Positions 21,337 through 30,400 of a stretch of DNA of 37,779 bases are shown in pieces. The notes below the pieces were generated by a model that saw only the letters and a list, made by a program, of their open reading frames with translations, was not told the DNA's origin and searched no databases. The DNA lies in the NCBI GenBank assembly GCA_015232465.1, contig JADFZO010000023.1, forward strand, positions 1-37,779. Direction: 5' to 3'. A program made the translations under genes and the position numbers. Position 1 is the first letter of the stretch, and the number at the start of each line of letters is the position of its first letter. Source of the stretch: Desulfamplus sp. GTDB lineage: Bacteria > Desulfobacterota > Desulfobacteria > Desulfobacterales > Desulfobacteraceae.

Positions 21337-22650
21337 ATGTCCTCAAAAGAGCTTAGATCAGGATTTACAACAGGAGCAGCAGCAGCAGCAGCCACAAAAG
21401 CAGCTCTCTTATATTTAATAAAAAAAGAAGCCTTCCAAAATGTGGTTATACGATCTTTAAGTGGAGAAAATCTCTCAATTGCTATTAGTTCGACTAAAAA
21501 AATATCGGAAAATAGCACTCAATCTATTGTGATAAAAGATGCTGGCGATGACCCTGATGTTACGCATAAGGCTGAGATAGGTGCAACGGTCTCGATAAGT
21601 AGCTCTATCAAAGTTGGCAATGAGCAGAGTCAACCGCCTTTAGTTGAGATTAACATAAAGGGCGGAAAAGGGGTTGGGGTTGTAACTAAGCCGGGTCTTG
21701 AGGTTTTGCCGAGAAATCATGCTATTAATTCTGGTCCTAAAAAGATGATTAAAGAGGCGATATTAGATATCTTTAGCCAGCTCTTTCGCCAAAATGATAA
21801 AGAGCTTAAATCTATTTTAAAAGATAAAAACTGTGTAGTTGTAGATGTTGAGGTGTTTGTCCCAAAAGGGGAGGAGCTTGCAAAAAAGACTCTAAATGAG
21901 AGACTTGGAATTTTGGGCGGAATATCAATACTTGGCACTACTGGAATTGTAAAGCCAATGTCCCACTCAGCCTACATTGCAACAATAAAATCAGGAGTAT
22001 CAGTTGCGTTGGCAACAAGAGATTTAGCCACAAATAATAGAGCAGATGCCCATAAAGATAAAAATGCCCATAAAGATAAAGATGCAAAACTTGTATTTAC
22101 AACAGGCAGAAGAAGTGAGAAGGTTGCAATGCTGCTTTTTCCCGATTTACCAGATGAGGCTTTTATTCAGATTGGAGATTTTTTCCAGGCATCATTGCAA
22201 GCCTCAATTGAAGCTGCAATAAAAGAGGATACAAAAATAGATGTTTCAATTGTGGTCTTTTTTGGCAAGGCTGTAAAGATGGCTATGGGATTTGCCCATA
22301 CTCACGCTGCAAAGTCAGAGCTTACTATGAAAAATTTATCAAACTGGGCAAAGAGCATAACTGACTCCTATGAACTTTCCCAAAATATCGCAAATGCAAA
22401 CACAGCCCGCCACGCCTTTAGCTACATCTATCCTGATTATCCTAAGGTTATAGATTATGTTGGCAGCAAAATTGTTGAATCTGCTGATAGATTTGCATCT
22501 GAGGCTTTAAAGAGCCTAAATAGTTCGTTAGATTATAGCCCAAAAATTAGAGCTGTTATATTGGATTTTGATGGAAATAAAATCTTTGATTCAAAAATTT
22601 TTGACCAAACAGATAGCCAATCTTTTAATCAAAATATGGAGATTGTGTGA
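21337..22650 (+). CDS. cbiD: Cobalt-precorrin-5B C1-methyltransferase
   Basis: S-adenosylmethionine-dependent methylase of the anaerobic (cobalt-early) cobalamin pathway. The family N terminus (RSGFTTGAAAAAATKAA) is plain, as are the GGKGVGVVTKPGL segment, GGISILGTTGIVKPMS and TTGRRSE. At 437 residues it is longer than the usual 360-390. Part of the excess is a Lys/His/Asp-rich insert around residues 232-252, built from a duplicated AHKDK(N/D) unit just before the TTGRRSE segment. It overlaps nth by 4 bp. It is the first gene of a long plus-strand run that later contains cbiX. Confidence 0.92.
   Translation: MSSKELRSGFTTGAAAAAATKAALLYLIKKEAFQNVVIRSLSGENLSIAISSTKKISENSTQSIVIKDAGDDPDVTHKAEIGATVSISSSIKVGNEQSQPPLVEINIKGGKGVGVVTKPGLEVLPRNHAINSGPKKMIKEAILDIFSQLFRQNDKELKSILKDKNCVVVDVEVFVPKGEELAKKTLNERLGILGGISILGTTGIVKPMSHSAYIATIKSGVSVALATRDLATNNRADAHKDKNAHKDKDAKLVFTTGRRSEKVAMLLFPDLPDEAFIQIGDFFQASLQASIEAAIKEDTKIDVSIVVFFGKAVKMAMGFAHTHAAKSELTMKNLSNWAKSITDSYELSQNIANANTARHAFSYIYPDYPKVIDYVGSKIVESADRFASEALKSLNSSLDYSPKIRAVILDFDGNKIFDSKIFDQTDSQSFNQNMEIV
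22048..22083 (+). repeat. Two-copy 18-bp tandem repeat inside cbiD
   Basis: Two adjacent 18-bp units differ at one base (GCCCATAAAGATAAAAAT then GCCCATAAAGATAAAGAT). They keep the reading frame and encode AHKDKN-AHKDKD. The repeat lies in a hydrophilic insert absent from typical CbiD proteins, which suggests slippage-driven growth of a surface loop. Confidence 0.85.
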
Positions 22651-23312
22651 AATTTATGGAGATCGATATATCGCTTTTTCTTGAAAAGTTGCGTAACGAG
22701 ATTGCAACCTATAAAGTTCCTGTTGTGGAGCTTGTAGCTGTTCAAACTCGTGATCCATTTAAGGTTTTAGTGGCAACAATTTTATCTGCAAGGACAAAAG
22801 ATGAGACCACTGCAAAGGCATCAGAGAGGCTTTTTAAGGTTGCACCTGATTATAAAGCTCTTGCAAAATTATCAATAGATGAGATCAAAGAGCTTATCTA
22901 CCCTGTTGGATTTTATCAGGCAAAGGCGGGCTATTTATCAAAACTTCCAGATGCACTAAAAAGGTTTAATGGTCAAGTTCCAGACGAGCTTGAGGCTCTT
23001 TTAACCCTTCCTGGTGTGGGTCGAAAAACAGCAAGTCTTGTTCTTAATGTTGCTTTTCAAAAAGATGCTATTTGCGTTGATACCCATGTTCATAGAATTA
23101 TGAATATATGGGGTTATGTTAAGACCAAAACACCGCTACAAACAGAGATGGCTCTAAGAGAGAGGTTGCCTCTTAAACATTGGCAGGAGGTCAACACTAT
23201 TTTGGTTACATTTGGACAGGGAACATGTCGTCCTGTATCTCCTAATTGCAACAGATGCGTCATATCAGACTTATGTCCACAAAATGGCGTAAAGCCTCGA
23301 AATATTAAATAA
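22647..23312 (+). CDS. nth: Endonuclease III
   Basis: Bifunctional DNA glycosylase/AP lyase that removes oxidised pyrimidines. The helix-hairpin-helix LPGVGRKTAS carries catalytic Lys127, and Asp145 lies in CVDTHVHR. The [4Fe-4S] cluster cysteines 194, 201, 204 and 210 have the C-x6-C-x2-C-x5-C spacing. The 221-residue start is a GTG overlapping the cbiD stop (GTGA) with GGAG 5 bases upstream; the ATG at 22656 is an alternative. Likely translationally coupled to cbiD. Confidence 0.95.
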   Translation: MKFMEIDISLFLEKLRNEIATYKVPVVELVAVQTRDPFKVLVATILSARTKDETTAKASERLFKVAPDYKALAKLSIDEIKELIYPVGFYQAKAGYLSKLPDALKRFNGQVPDELEALLTLPGVGRKTASLVLNVAFQKDAICVDTHVHRIMNIWGYVKTKTPLQTEMALRERLPLKHWQEVNTILVTFGQGTCRPVSPNCNRCVISDLCPQNGVKPRNIK

Positions 23313-23341
23313 ATTCTTGAGATTATGGAGATAATTCAACC

Positions 23342-24832
23342 ATGAAAAAAAATGTATTGATAACTGGTTCAACTGGCTATGTGGGTAGAAGGTTAAAACA
23401 AATTCTGATAAATCAGCATGATCTCAATATCCGCCTTATGGTAAGAGATAAAAATAGGCTTGATGCTTCAATTCTTGCAAAAGAGAGGCAAGGGGAGCTT
23501 CAGATAGTTGAGGCAGACACATTTGAGCCTAAATCTCTTGAAGTTGCACTTCAAAATATTGATGTAGCATTTTATCTTATTCACTCAATGGGTAGCAAAG
23601 ATGGTGATTTTAAATCAAAAGATCGAATAAGTGCTGAAAATTTTAGAGATGCCTCTATTGCTGCTGGAGTAAAAAGGGTAATATATCTTGGTGGTCTTGG
23701 TGCAAAAGAGAGTGCAAGCAGCCATCTTTTGAGCAGAATTGAGACTGGAGAGATTTTAAGTGCTCATAAAGATAAGATACAGACAATCTGGTTCAGAGCA
23801 GGGGTTGTCATAGGTTCAGGCAGTGCCAGCTTTGAGATAGTTCGCCATCTTATCCATAAACTACCGATTATGATAACTCCTAAATGGGTCAATACAATTA
23901 CTCAGCCAATTGCGATTGACGATGTTCTTGCCTACCTTCATTCTGCGATTTATGCTGATATTAAAGGTGATCTTATAGTTGATATAGGCAGTGCACCTAT
24001 GAGCTTTGGGCAGATGATGCAGCAGACAGCAAAGGTTATGGGTCTTGAGCGTATCTTAATTCCAGTGCCTCTTTTAACTCCAAAACTCTCATCATATTGG
24101 CTCATTCTTTTTACTCCAGTTCCTTTAAAAATGGCAGCAGCACTTATTGAGGGGCTTAAATCAGAGACTATTTTGCTCAATGATAATGCTCAAAGATATT
24201 TTTCAAATATAAAACCAATGCCATTTAATGAGGCTGTTAAACGTGCTATTGATGAGATGGAGCATAGAGAGGTTATTAGTCGCTGGTGTGATAGCTCTGA
24301 GGATAAAAGTTGTGAGCTTAAAGAGCTTGACTCTCCAGCTGGTGTTGGTGAGAGTGCTGGTGCAGTGCTAAGAGATATACGTAAGTTTTCAATTGGTAAA
24401 ATTTCAAAAGATCGACTATTTGCATCTATCTGCTCGCTTGGCGGAGAAAATGGCTGGTTTGCATTTAACTTTTTATGGGAGATAAGAGGCGTTATTGATA
24501 AATTATCAGGTGGTGTTGGGCTAAACAGGGGCAAAAGATCAACTACTAATTTAAGGGTTGGTGATGCTGTTGATTTTTGGAAAGTTGCAGATATAAAAGA
24601 TGGAAAACGTCTGCTTTTAGCTGCCCAGATGAAGCTGCCCGGCAAAGCGTGGCTTGAGTTTGATATTCAATCAGAGTTTGGAGTAATGGTTCAGATTGCC
24701 CATTTTCACCCACGCGGTCTGCTTGGAAGAGTTTACTGGTATTCTATGTTACCTGTTCACAATATTATTTTTAAGATGCTTGGTCAAAAAATAGTGGAAC
24801 ATGCCACCACCAAAGGAGGCCCCCTATTATGA
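23342..24832 (+). CDS. NAD(P)-binding SDR-like protein with C-terminal DUF2867 domain
   Basis: A 496-residue two-domain protein. The N-terminal half is an atypical short-chain dehydrogenase/NmrA-like Rossmann fold with GSTGYVGRRL at 9-18; it lacks a clear YxxxK pair, so it may bind NAD(P)H without classical dehydrogenase chemistry. The C-terminal part (about 340-490) matches DUF2867, often fused to this fold (YbjT-like proteins). Its stop overlaps the start of the hydrogenase small-subunit gene in an ATGA junction, so the two are translationally coupled. Whether it supplies a redox function to the hydrogenase or is only co-expressed cannot be decided from sequence. Confidence 0.82.
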   Translation: MKKNVLITGSTGYVGRRLKQILINQHDLNIRLMVRDKNRLDASILAKERQGELQIVEADTFEPKSLEVALQNIDVAFYLIHSMGSKDGDFKSKDRISAENFRDASIAAGVKRVIYLGGLGAKESASSHLLSRIETGEILSAHKDKIQTIWFRAGVVIGSGSASFEIVRHLIHKLPIMITPKWVNTITQPIAIDDVLAYLHSAIYADIKGDLIVDIGSAPMSFGQMMQQTAKVMGLERILIPVPLLTPKLSSYWLILFTPVPLKMAAALIEGLKSETILLNDNAQRYFSNIKPMPFNEAVKRAIDEMEHREVISRWCDSSEDKSCELKELDSPAGVGESAGAVLRDIRKFSIGKISKDRLFASICSLGGENGWFAFNFLWEIRGVIDKLSGGVGLNRGKRSTTNLRVGDAVDFWKVADIKDGKRLLLAAQMKLPGKAWLEFDIQSEFGVMVQIAHFHPRGLLGRVYWYSMLPVHNIIFKMLGQKIVEHATTKGGPLL

Positions 24833-25764
24833 CAACAGTTTATTGGATGCAGAGCGGAGGCTGTGGCGGAGATACCTACTCTCTTTTTAGCAGTGAGATT
24901 TTAGACATCAACGATATGTTTGAAAATCTTGATATTGAACTTTTGTGGCACCCATCGCTATCAAACATCTCAGCAAATGAGCACCTTGAGCTAACTGATA
25001 GCATCTTGAGCAAAAAAACGCCGTTAGATATTTTAATACTTGAAGGGGCAATAATTCGTGGTCCTGCTGGAACTGGAATGTTTGACACAAAAGATGGACA
25101 CCCTAAAAAAGATATTTTTCATGCCCTTGCCACTAATGCCCGTTATGTTGTTGCTGTTGGAACTTGTGCTGCATTTGGCGGATTTGGGGTTGATCACGCC
25201 ATAGAGGCTACTGGTCTTCAATTTTGCAAACGAAAAAGGGGTGGATTTCTTGGCAAAAATTTTGTCTCTCTATCTGGTAGCCCTGTTATCAACCTTGCGG
25301 GTTGTCCATGCCACCATGATGTTATATCTGGAACTTTAATGGCAATTGCAAGTGGTGCGGTATTTGAGTTAGATGAGTATCAACGACCTGTTGAGTGGTA
25401 TAGCACAATGGTTCATCAGGGGTGTACTCGCAACGAGTATCACGAATATAGAATTGAGGAGTCTGATTTTGGAGAGATGGGGTGCCTTTTTTTTCACATG
25501 GGGTGTGCGGGTCCCCTTGTTCCTGGTCCTTGCAATAAACTACTTTGGAATAACCAATCATCTAAACCAAGGGCTGGGGTTCCATGTTTTGGCTGCACAG
25601 ACCCAGAGTTTCCACGAACCACGCCATTTTTCTACACTCCAAATATTGAGGGGATTCCTATTCAGCTTCCAAGGGGTGTAAATCGTGCCCACTACATGGT
25701 CTATAAAAGTATGGCAGCAGAGGCAGCACCAGATCGTCTTAAAAAGCGAAGCTCAAAAGTGTAA
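24829..25764 (+). CDS. [NiFe]-hydrogenase small subunit, HupU/HoxB-like (group 2)
   Basis: Iron-sulfur subunit carrying electrons from the NiFe site. The 311 residues begin directly with VYWMQSGGCGGD, without the Tat signal of periplasmic uptake enzymes, so it is cytoplasmic. Proximal-cluster ligands are Cys12, Cys113 (VGTCAAFGG) and Cys159 (AGCPC); the fourth position is Asp15 instead of Cys, with an extra Cys161 nearby. His196, Cys199, Cys219 and Cys226 fit the distal cluster, and Cys235, Cys253 and Cys256 the medial one. LWHPSLS, VHQGCTRNEYHEY and the HMGC segment are typical of group 2 proteins, which include H2 sensors (HupU, HoxB) and cyanobacterial-type HupS. It is coupled by ATGA overlap to the upstream DUF2867 gene, and the large subunit follows after 49 bp. 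Sensor rather than uptake is inferred from the partner genes. Confidence 0.88.
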   Translation: MTTVYWMQSGGCGGDTYSLFSSEILDINDMFENLDIELLWHPSLSNISANEHLELTDSILSKKTPLDILILEGAIIRGPAGTGMFDTKDGHPKKDIFHALATNARYVVAVGTCAAFGGFGVDHAIEATGLQFCKRKRGGFLGKNFVSLSGSPVINLAGCPCHHDVISGTLMAIASGAVFELDEYQRPVEWYSTMVHQGCTRNEYHEYRIEESDFGEMGCLFFHMGCAGPLVPGPCNKLLWNNQSSKPRAGVPCFGCTDPEFPRTTPFFYTPNIEGIPIQLPRGVNRAHYMVYKSMAAEAAPDRLKKRSSKV

Positions 25765-25798
25765 TTATTTCAAAATAGATTTTTATTGTATAAATTTT

Positions 25799-25804
25799 AA
25801 GGAG
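25799..25804 (+). promoter_or_regulatory. Ribosome binding site that fixes the hydrogenase large-subunit start
   Basis: AAGGAG lies 9 bases before the ATG at 25814. The same frame is open from 25685, inside the small-subunit gene, but the protein there has no hydrogenase similarity. This site sets the start. Confidence 0.75.
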
Positions 25805-25813
25805 CGATTCGCC

Positions 25814-27445
25814 ATGTCAAATATTATCAAACGGATTAATATACCACTCAATCGGGCTGAGGGTGATCTTGAGGTTCACGTTGATGTAACTGATGGTGTT
25901 ATTACAGATGCTTGGAGCTGTGGCACAATGTATCGCGGTTTTGAGGATATGATGGTTGGGCGAGGGGTGTTAGATGGTCTTGTGATAACCCCAAGAATAT
26001 GCGGGATATGCAGTTTAAGCCACCTTACTGCTGCGGTTGGAGTTTTAGATGTCCTTACTGGGATTTCTGTTCCTGATAATGCAATACGACTATCTAACCT
26101 TGCTCTTATGGCAGAGACGATCCAGAGTGATATTCGCCAATCTATCCTTATGTATATGTCAGATTTTGCCAACCATGAGGTGTACAGCAAACATGCAATG
26201 TTTGAAGATGCCTTTAGACGCTACTCTCCACTTAAAGGAAGCTCTGCTCAAGATGTCATAAGAGAGAGCAAAAAGCTAATTGAGATAATTGCAATTATTG
26301 GGGGGCAGTGGCCCCACACATCATTTATGGTGCCAGGTGGTGTTACATCAATTCCAGAGATTCACAAAATATTGCAGTGTCGCCTAATTATCAAAAATTT
26401 TAAAAATTGGTATGAAAAACGTGTTCTTGGCTGCTCGATTGATCGATGGAATAGCATTACAAGTGTAAAAAAACTTCTAAGATGGCTTGATGAGAGCCAG
26501 AGACAAAAAGAGAGCGAGGTTGGCTTTTTTTTGCGATTTTGCATGGCTACTGGCATAGATAAGATTGGAAAAGGGGTTGAAAATTTTATCTCGTTTGGCA
26601 ATCTTCTTTTGCCAGAATCCACAACAGTCCAACCAATTGAATCTGCTCGATCTGCAACTTCAAAAGATAATTCTACTAAAGATAAATATGCTTTAGAGTC
26701 AGATGGGTTAAAATATCGCAAACGATTTATCCCCTCTGGATTTGCAAGAGGTGTTTCAGTTGAGCCTTTTAATCAAGCTAAAATTTCAGAGGATATATCG
26801 CATTCATGGTATGAACCATCATCTTTTGTTGAGATTCAAGCCCAATCTACAAACACAATCCAACCATCAAAGCCGATTGGCTCGCTCCACCCATTTAAAG
26901 GGACAACAAAGCCATACGCCTCTGGCAATAGCGGTGAGCAATACTCATGGACAAAAGCTCCACGCTATGATGGTCTTCCAGCAGAGACGGGTCCCCTTGC
27001 TGAGATGATTATTCAAGGCAACCCCCTTTTTCAAGATATGGTAAAATCAAACGGAGTAAATGCAATGGTAAGGCAGCTTGCACGCATTGTTCGTCCAGTG
27101 GCTCTGTTGTCAATAATGGAGGTGTGGTTAGATGAGTTGATGGTAAACCGAAAAGCCCCTTTTTATAACAGCATAAAAGATATTCCAGATGGCGATGGTG
27201 CAGGCATGATAGAGGCAGCAAGAGGGGCGTTAGGTCATTGGGTCTCTATAAGAAACAGCAAGATAAGCCACTATCAAATAATTACACCAACTGCCTGGAA
27301 CGGCTCGCCACGAGATGCCAATAAACTTCGAGGTCCATGGGAAGAGGCTCTTATTGGAACTCCAATCAAAAATCTAAATAGCCTTATTGAGGCGGGTCAT
27401 GTTGTAAGATCATTTGATCCTTGCATGGTCTGCTCTGTGCACTAA
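25814..27445 (+). CDS. [NiFe]-hydrogenase large subunit, HupV/HoxC-like, no C-terminal extension
   Basis: Holds the NiFe(CN)2CO active site. In the 543 residues, motif L1 is RICGICSLSH with Cys63 and Cys66, and motif L2 is DPCMVCSVH with Cys537 and Cys540. The stop codon follows the final His543, so there is no C-terminal peptide for a maturation protease. That is the hallmark of H2-sensing HupV/HoxC, whereas most uptake enzymes carry such a peptide. The chain is longer than typical HupV because of a hydrophilic Ser/Thr/Lys-rich insert at about 273-304, with another Ser/Thr-rich stretch shortly after. It lies between the small subunit and a hybrid kinase 33 bp downstream. No hyp maturation genes are in the window, so Hyp proteins must act from elsewhere. 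Confidence 0.9.
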   Translation: MSNIIKRINIPLNRAEGDLEVHVDVTDGVITDAWSCGTMYRGFEDMMVGRGVLDGLVITPRICGICSLSHLTAAVGVLDVLTGISVPDNAIRLSNLALMAETIQSDIRQSILMYMSDFANHEVYSKHAMFEDAFRRYSPLKGSSAQDVIRESKKLIEIIAIIGGQWPHTSFMVPGGVTSIPEIHKILQCRLIIKNFKNWYEKRVLGCSIDRWNSITSVKKLLRWLDESQRQKESEVGFFLRFCMATGIDKIGKGVENFISFGNLLLPESTTVQPIESARSATSKDNSTKDKYALESDGLKYRKRFIPSGFARGVSVEPFNQAKISEDISHSWYEPSSFVEIQAQSTNTIQPSKPIGSLHPFKGTTKPYASGNSGEQYSWTKAPRYDGLPAETGPLAEMIIQGNPLFQDMVKSNGVNAMVRQLARIVRPVALLSIMEVWLDELMVNRKAPFYNSIKDIPDGDGAGMIEAARGALGHWVSIRNSKISHYQIITPTAWNGSPRDANKLRGPWEEALIGTPIKNLNSLIEAGHVVRSFDPCMVCSVH

Positions 27446-27478
27446 AAATAATCTGATAATTTTATAAAGAGATTACCG

Positions 27479-30400
27479 ATGTTCCTACCTAAAATATCAA
27501 CCTCCCCAACTATAGAGTATCTGATGGCAGAAAATCTTATGCTCCGTGAAGAGATTAAGGTTGCACGAGATGCTGCCAATATCACTGCAAAACTTGTTGT
27601 AAAGCAGTTTGAAGAGACAGAGAAGATGCTTCGTAAATTTCAGCGTGCCAACTCTGAGCGTCAGGCTGTTTTAGATGGGGCAACTCAACTATCTATAATT
27701 GCAACTGATCTTAGTGGAACAATAACGCTATTTAGCCCTGGTGCAACCACTCTTTTGGGTTATAGCAAAGATGAGATGGTTGGAAAGTGCAACATATCAG
27801 CTCTTCATCTTGAGGAGGAGATTCTATCGCACGGTGAAAAGCTCTTTGCATTTGCAAATAGAGATATAAAAAGAGACTTTTCAAGTGGTGTAGGTTCAGA
27901 CTCCACGCAATTAGCCTGCTTTGATCCAATTGAGGTTTTTGATCAGTATGTTAAACAGAAAATCTTTGAAAGTAGCTATTGGACATACATAAAAAAAGAT
28001 AGCTCACTTCTTCCTATTAATCTTTCGATCACCCCATTTTACAATGCACGAGGCAGCCTTAGAGGTTATCTATTTACTGCAATGGATATGAGTAGCCATA
28101 AAATAATGCAGCGTGAGCTTATTGAGGCTATGAAAAACGCAGAGGCTGCCAACGCATCAAAGGGTGATTTTTTAGCCCGCATGAGCCATGAGATACGAAC
28201 TCCAATGAACGGGGTGCTTGGTATGGCTCATCTTATGAAAAAGACGGAGCTATCGCCAAAGCAGGTAAATTATCTTGATAAAATATTAAGCTCTGCAAAC
28301 ACTCTTCTTAATCTTATTAACGATATTCTTGATTTTTCCAAGATTGATGCTGGAAAATTGGTGATTGAGTCAATAGATTTTGATCTTGAAGATGTTTTAA
28401 GCCATCTTGTCAACTCAATTGGATTTAATGCTGAAGAGAAGGGGCTGGAGTTTGTCTTTGAGATTGATAAGCATGTCCCATTTAACCTTGTGGGTGATCC
28501 TCTTCGTCTTGGTCAGGTTCTTATGAATTTGGCAAGCAATGCTGTAAAATTTACAGAGCATGGTGAGATAATAATCTCAGTGAGCTTAGATAAGATTAAA
28601 AACGATGATGAAGTTACCTTAAAATTTTCTGTGCAAGATAGCGGAATTGGACTCTATCCTGAACAGATTGAATATCTTTTTGATGCTTTTACCCAAGCTG
28701 ATGACACCATAACCCGAAAATATGGGGGAACTGGTCTTGGTCTGTCGATCTGCCGTCAGCTTACAGAGATGATGGGGGGGGAAATATGGGTTGAGAGCAA
28801 TCCAGGAAAGGGGTCAAACTTTATTTTTACCAGCAAATTTCAACTCTCTAAATCTGCAAGTAGCCACTCTTTAGCACCAGAAGAGCTATTTAAAGGGCTT
28901 AGAGCGTTAGTTGTTGATGATAACGAAACTGCCCGCAATGTTCTTCAATCTATGCTGGAGTCCTTTAAAATGGAGGTAGATACAGCCCAAGATGGCTCTC
29001 AAGCAATTGAACTTATTGATAAGGCTCTTAAAAATGGGCGAGCCTACCATGTTGTTCTGCTTGATTGGATTATGCCGGGAATTGATGGGATTGAGACAGC
29101 AAGAAGAATCCGGGCAAACGCAGAGTCAGCAAAAATACCAGCAATGCTTATGGTTACAGCAAATGGGCGAGAAGAGGCAAGAGTGGAGGCAGAGCAGGCT
29201 GGACTTGAGGCGTTTTTATTAAAGCCTGTTTACGCATCTGTCATGTATGACACTTTAATTGAGATGCTCAATATTGAGTTTAGCCCAACATGGCTAAAAA
29301 ATAACAAATCAGATGATATTAAGGCAAGCCATGCCATGAAGGGGCTTAGGGGCAAAAGGGTTCTGCTTGTTGAGGATAATTCTATCAATCAAGAGGTTGC
29401 AACTGAGTTTTTAAAAGATGCTGGCGTTATAGTTACTATTGCATCTAATGGACTTGAGTCTCTAAATATAATTGATAGAGAAGATAGCCATTTTGATCTT
29501 GTTCTTATGGATATTCAGATGCCAGTTATGGACGGTCTTGAGGCAACACGCAAAATAAGATGCGAAAAAAATATGATAGATATTCCAATAATTGCAATGA
29601 CAGCCCATGCAATGGCAGGGGATCGCCAAAAGAGTCTGAATGCTGGAATGAATGGGCATATCAGTAAACCCGTTGATCCTATTGAGCTTTATAATGTGCT
29701 CAGTCAATTTATAGGCAATAAAGATGCTGGTATTATTCAGGCAGATGAGGGTTTAAATTTAAATAGCTCTTTTAACCCTTTAGAAAAAAGAGTGGATATC
29801 ATTGCAAATTTTGCATTTAAGCCAGTTCAAGGGATTGATCATAAAGCTGCAATTAAACGGCTAAACAATAAGCCTGAAATGTTTATAAATGTGCTAAAAG
29901 ATTTTAAAAAAGATTATGCTGATGAGCCTGAAAGGTTAAAATCTCTTTTTAGAGATTCAAATTTTGTAGATATTCAGATGAGAGCACATACATTAAAAGG
30001 GATTGCTGGCTACATGGGGGCTGATGAGCTTTTATATAAATCTGCAAAACTTGAAGATTTTTTAAAGCTAAATGAGATGCCTCAAAATATTGAGGTTGCA
30101 CCGCTTCTTGAGGAGCTTGTCAAAAGCGTTGAGCAGATTTTGGAATCGCTTTCACAGATTGATGAGGTTGCAAATATAGATATTGACAATAAAGAGATAA
30201 AAGCACAGACAAATAACAAAAATGTTGATTATAAAAATATATGCGTTGATAATAGCATTGATAAAAACTCAATAACAGATGATGAATTGGAGTGCTTAAA
30301 TAGATTTATGGCTCTTCTTCATAGCGGATATGCAAATGCCTTAGATATGGTTGAGCAGATTGAGACCATACTTAAAAATTATGGCTACAGTGGTGAATTG

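Noticed and set aside
24190-24645. Minus-strand 151-residue ORF
   Set aside because: It is antisense to the DUF2867 gene, low in complexity (Ser/Pro-rich), and has no recognisable domain.
25685-25813. Extension of the hydrogenase large subunit to an upstream ATG
   Set aside because: It lies inside the small-subunit gene in another frame, lacks hydrogenase similarity, and the good ribosome binding site is at 25799-25804.
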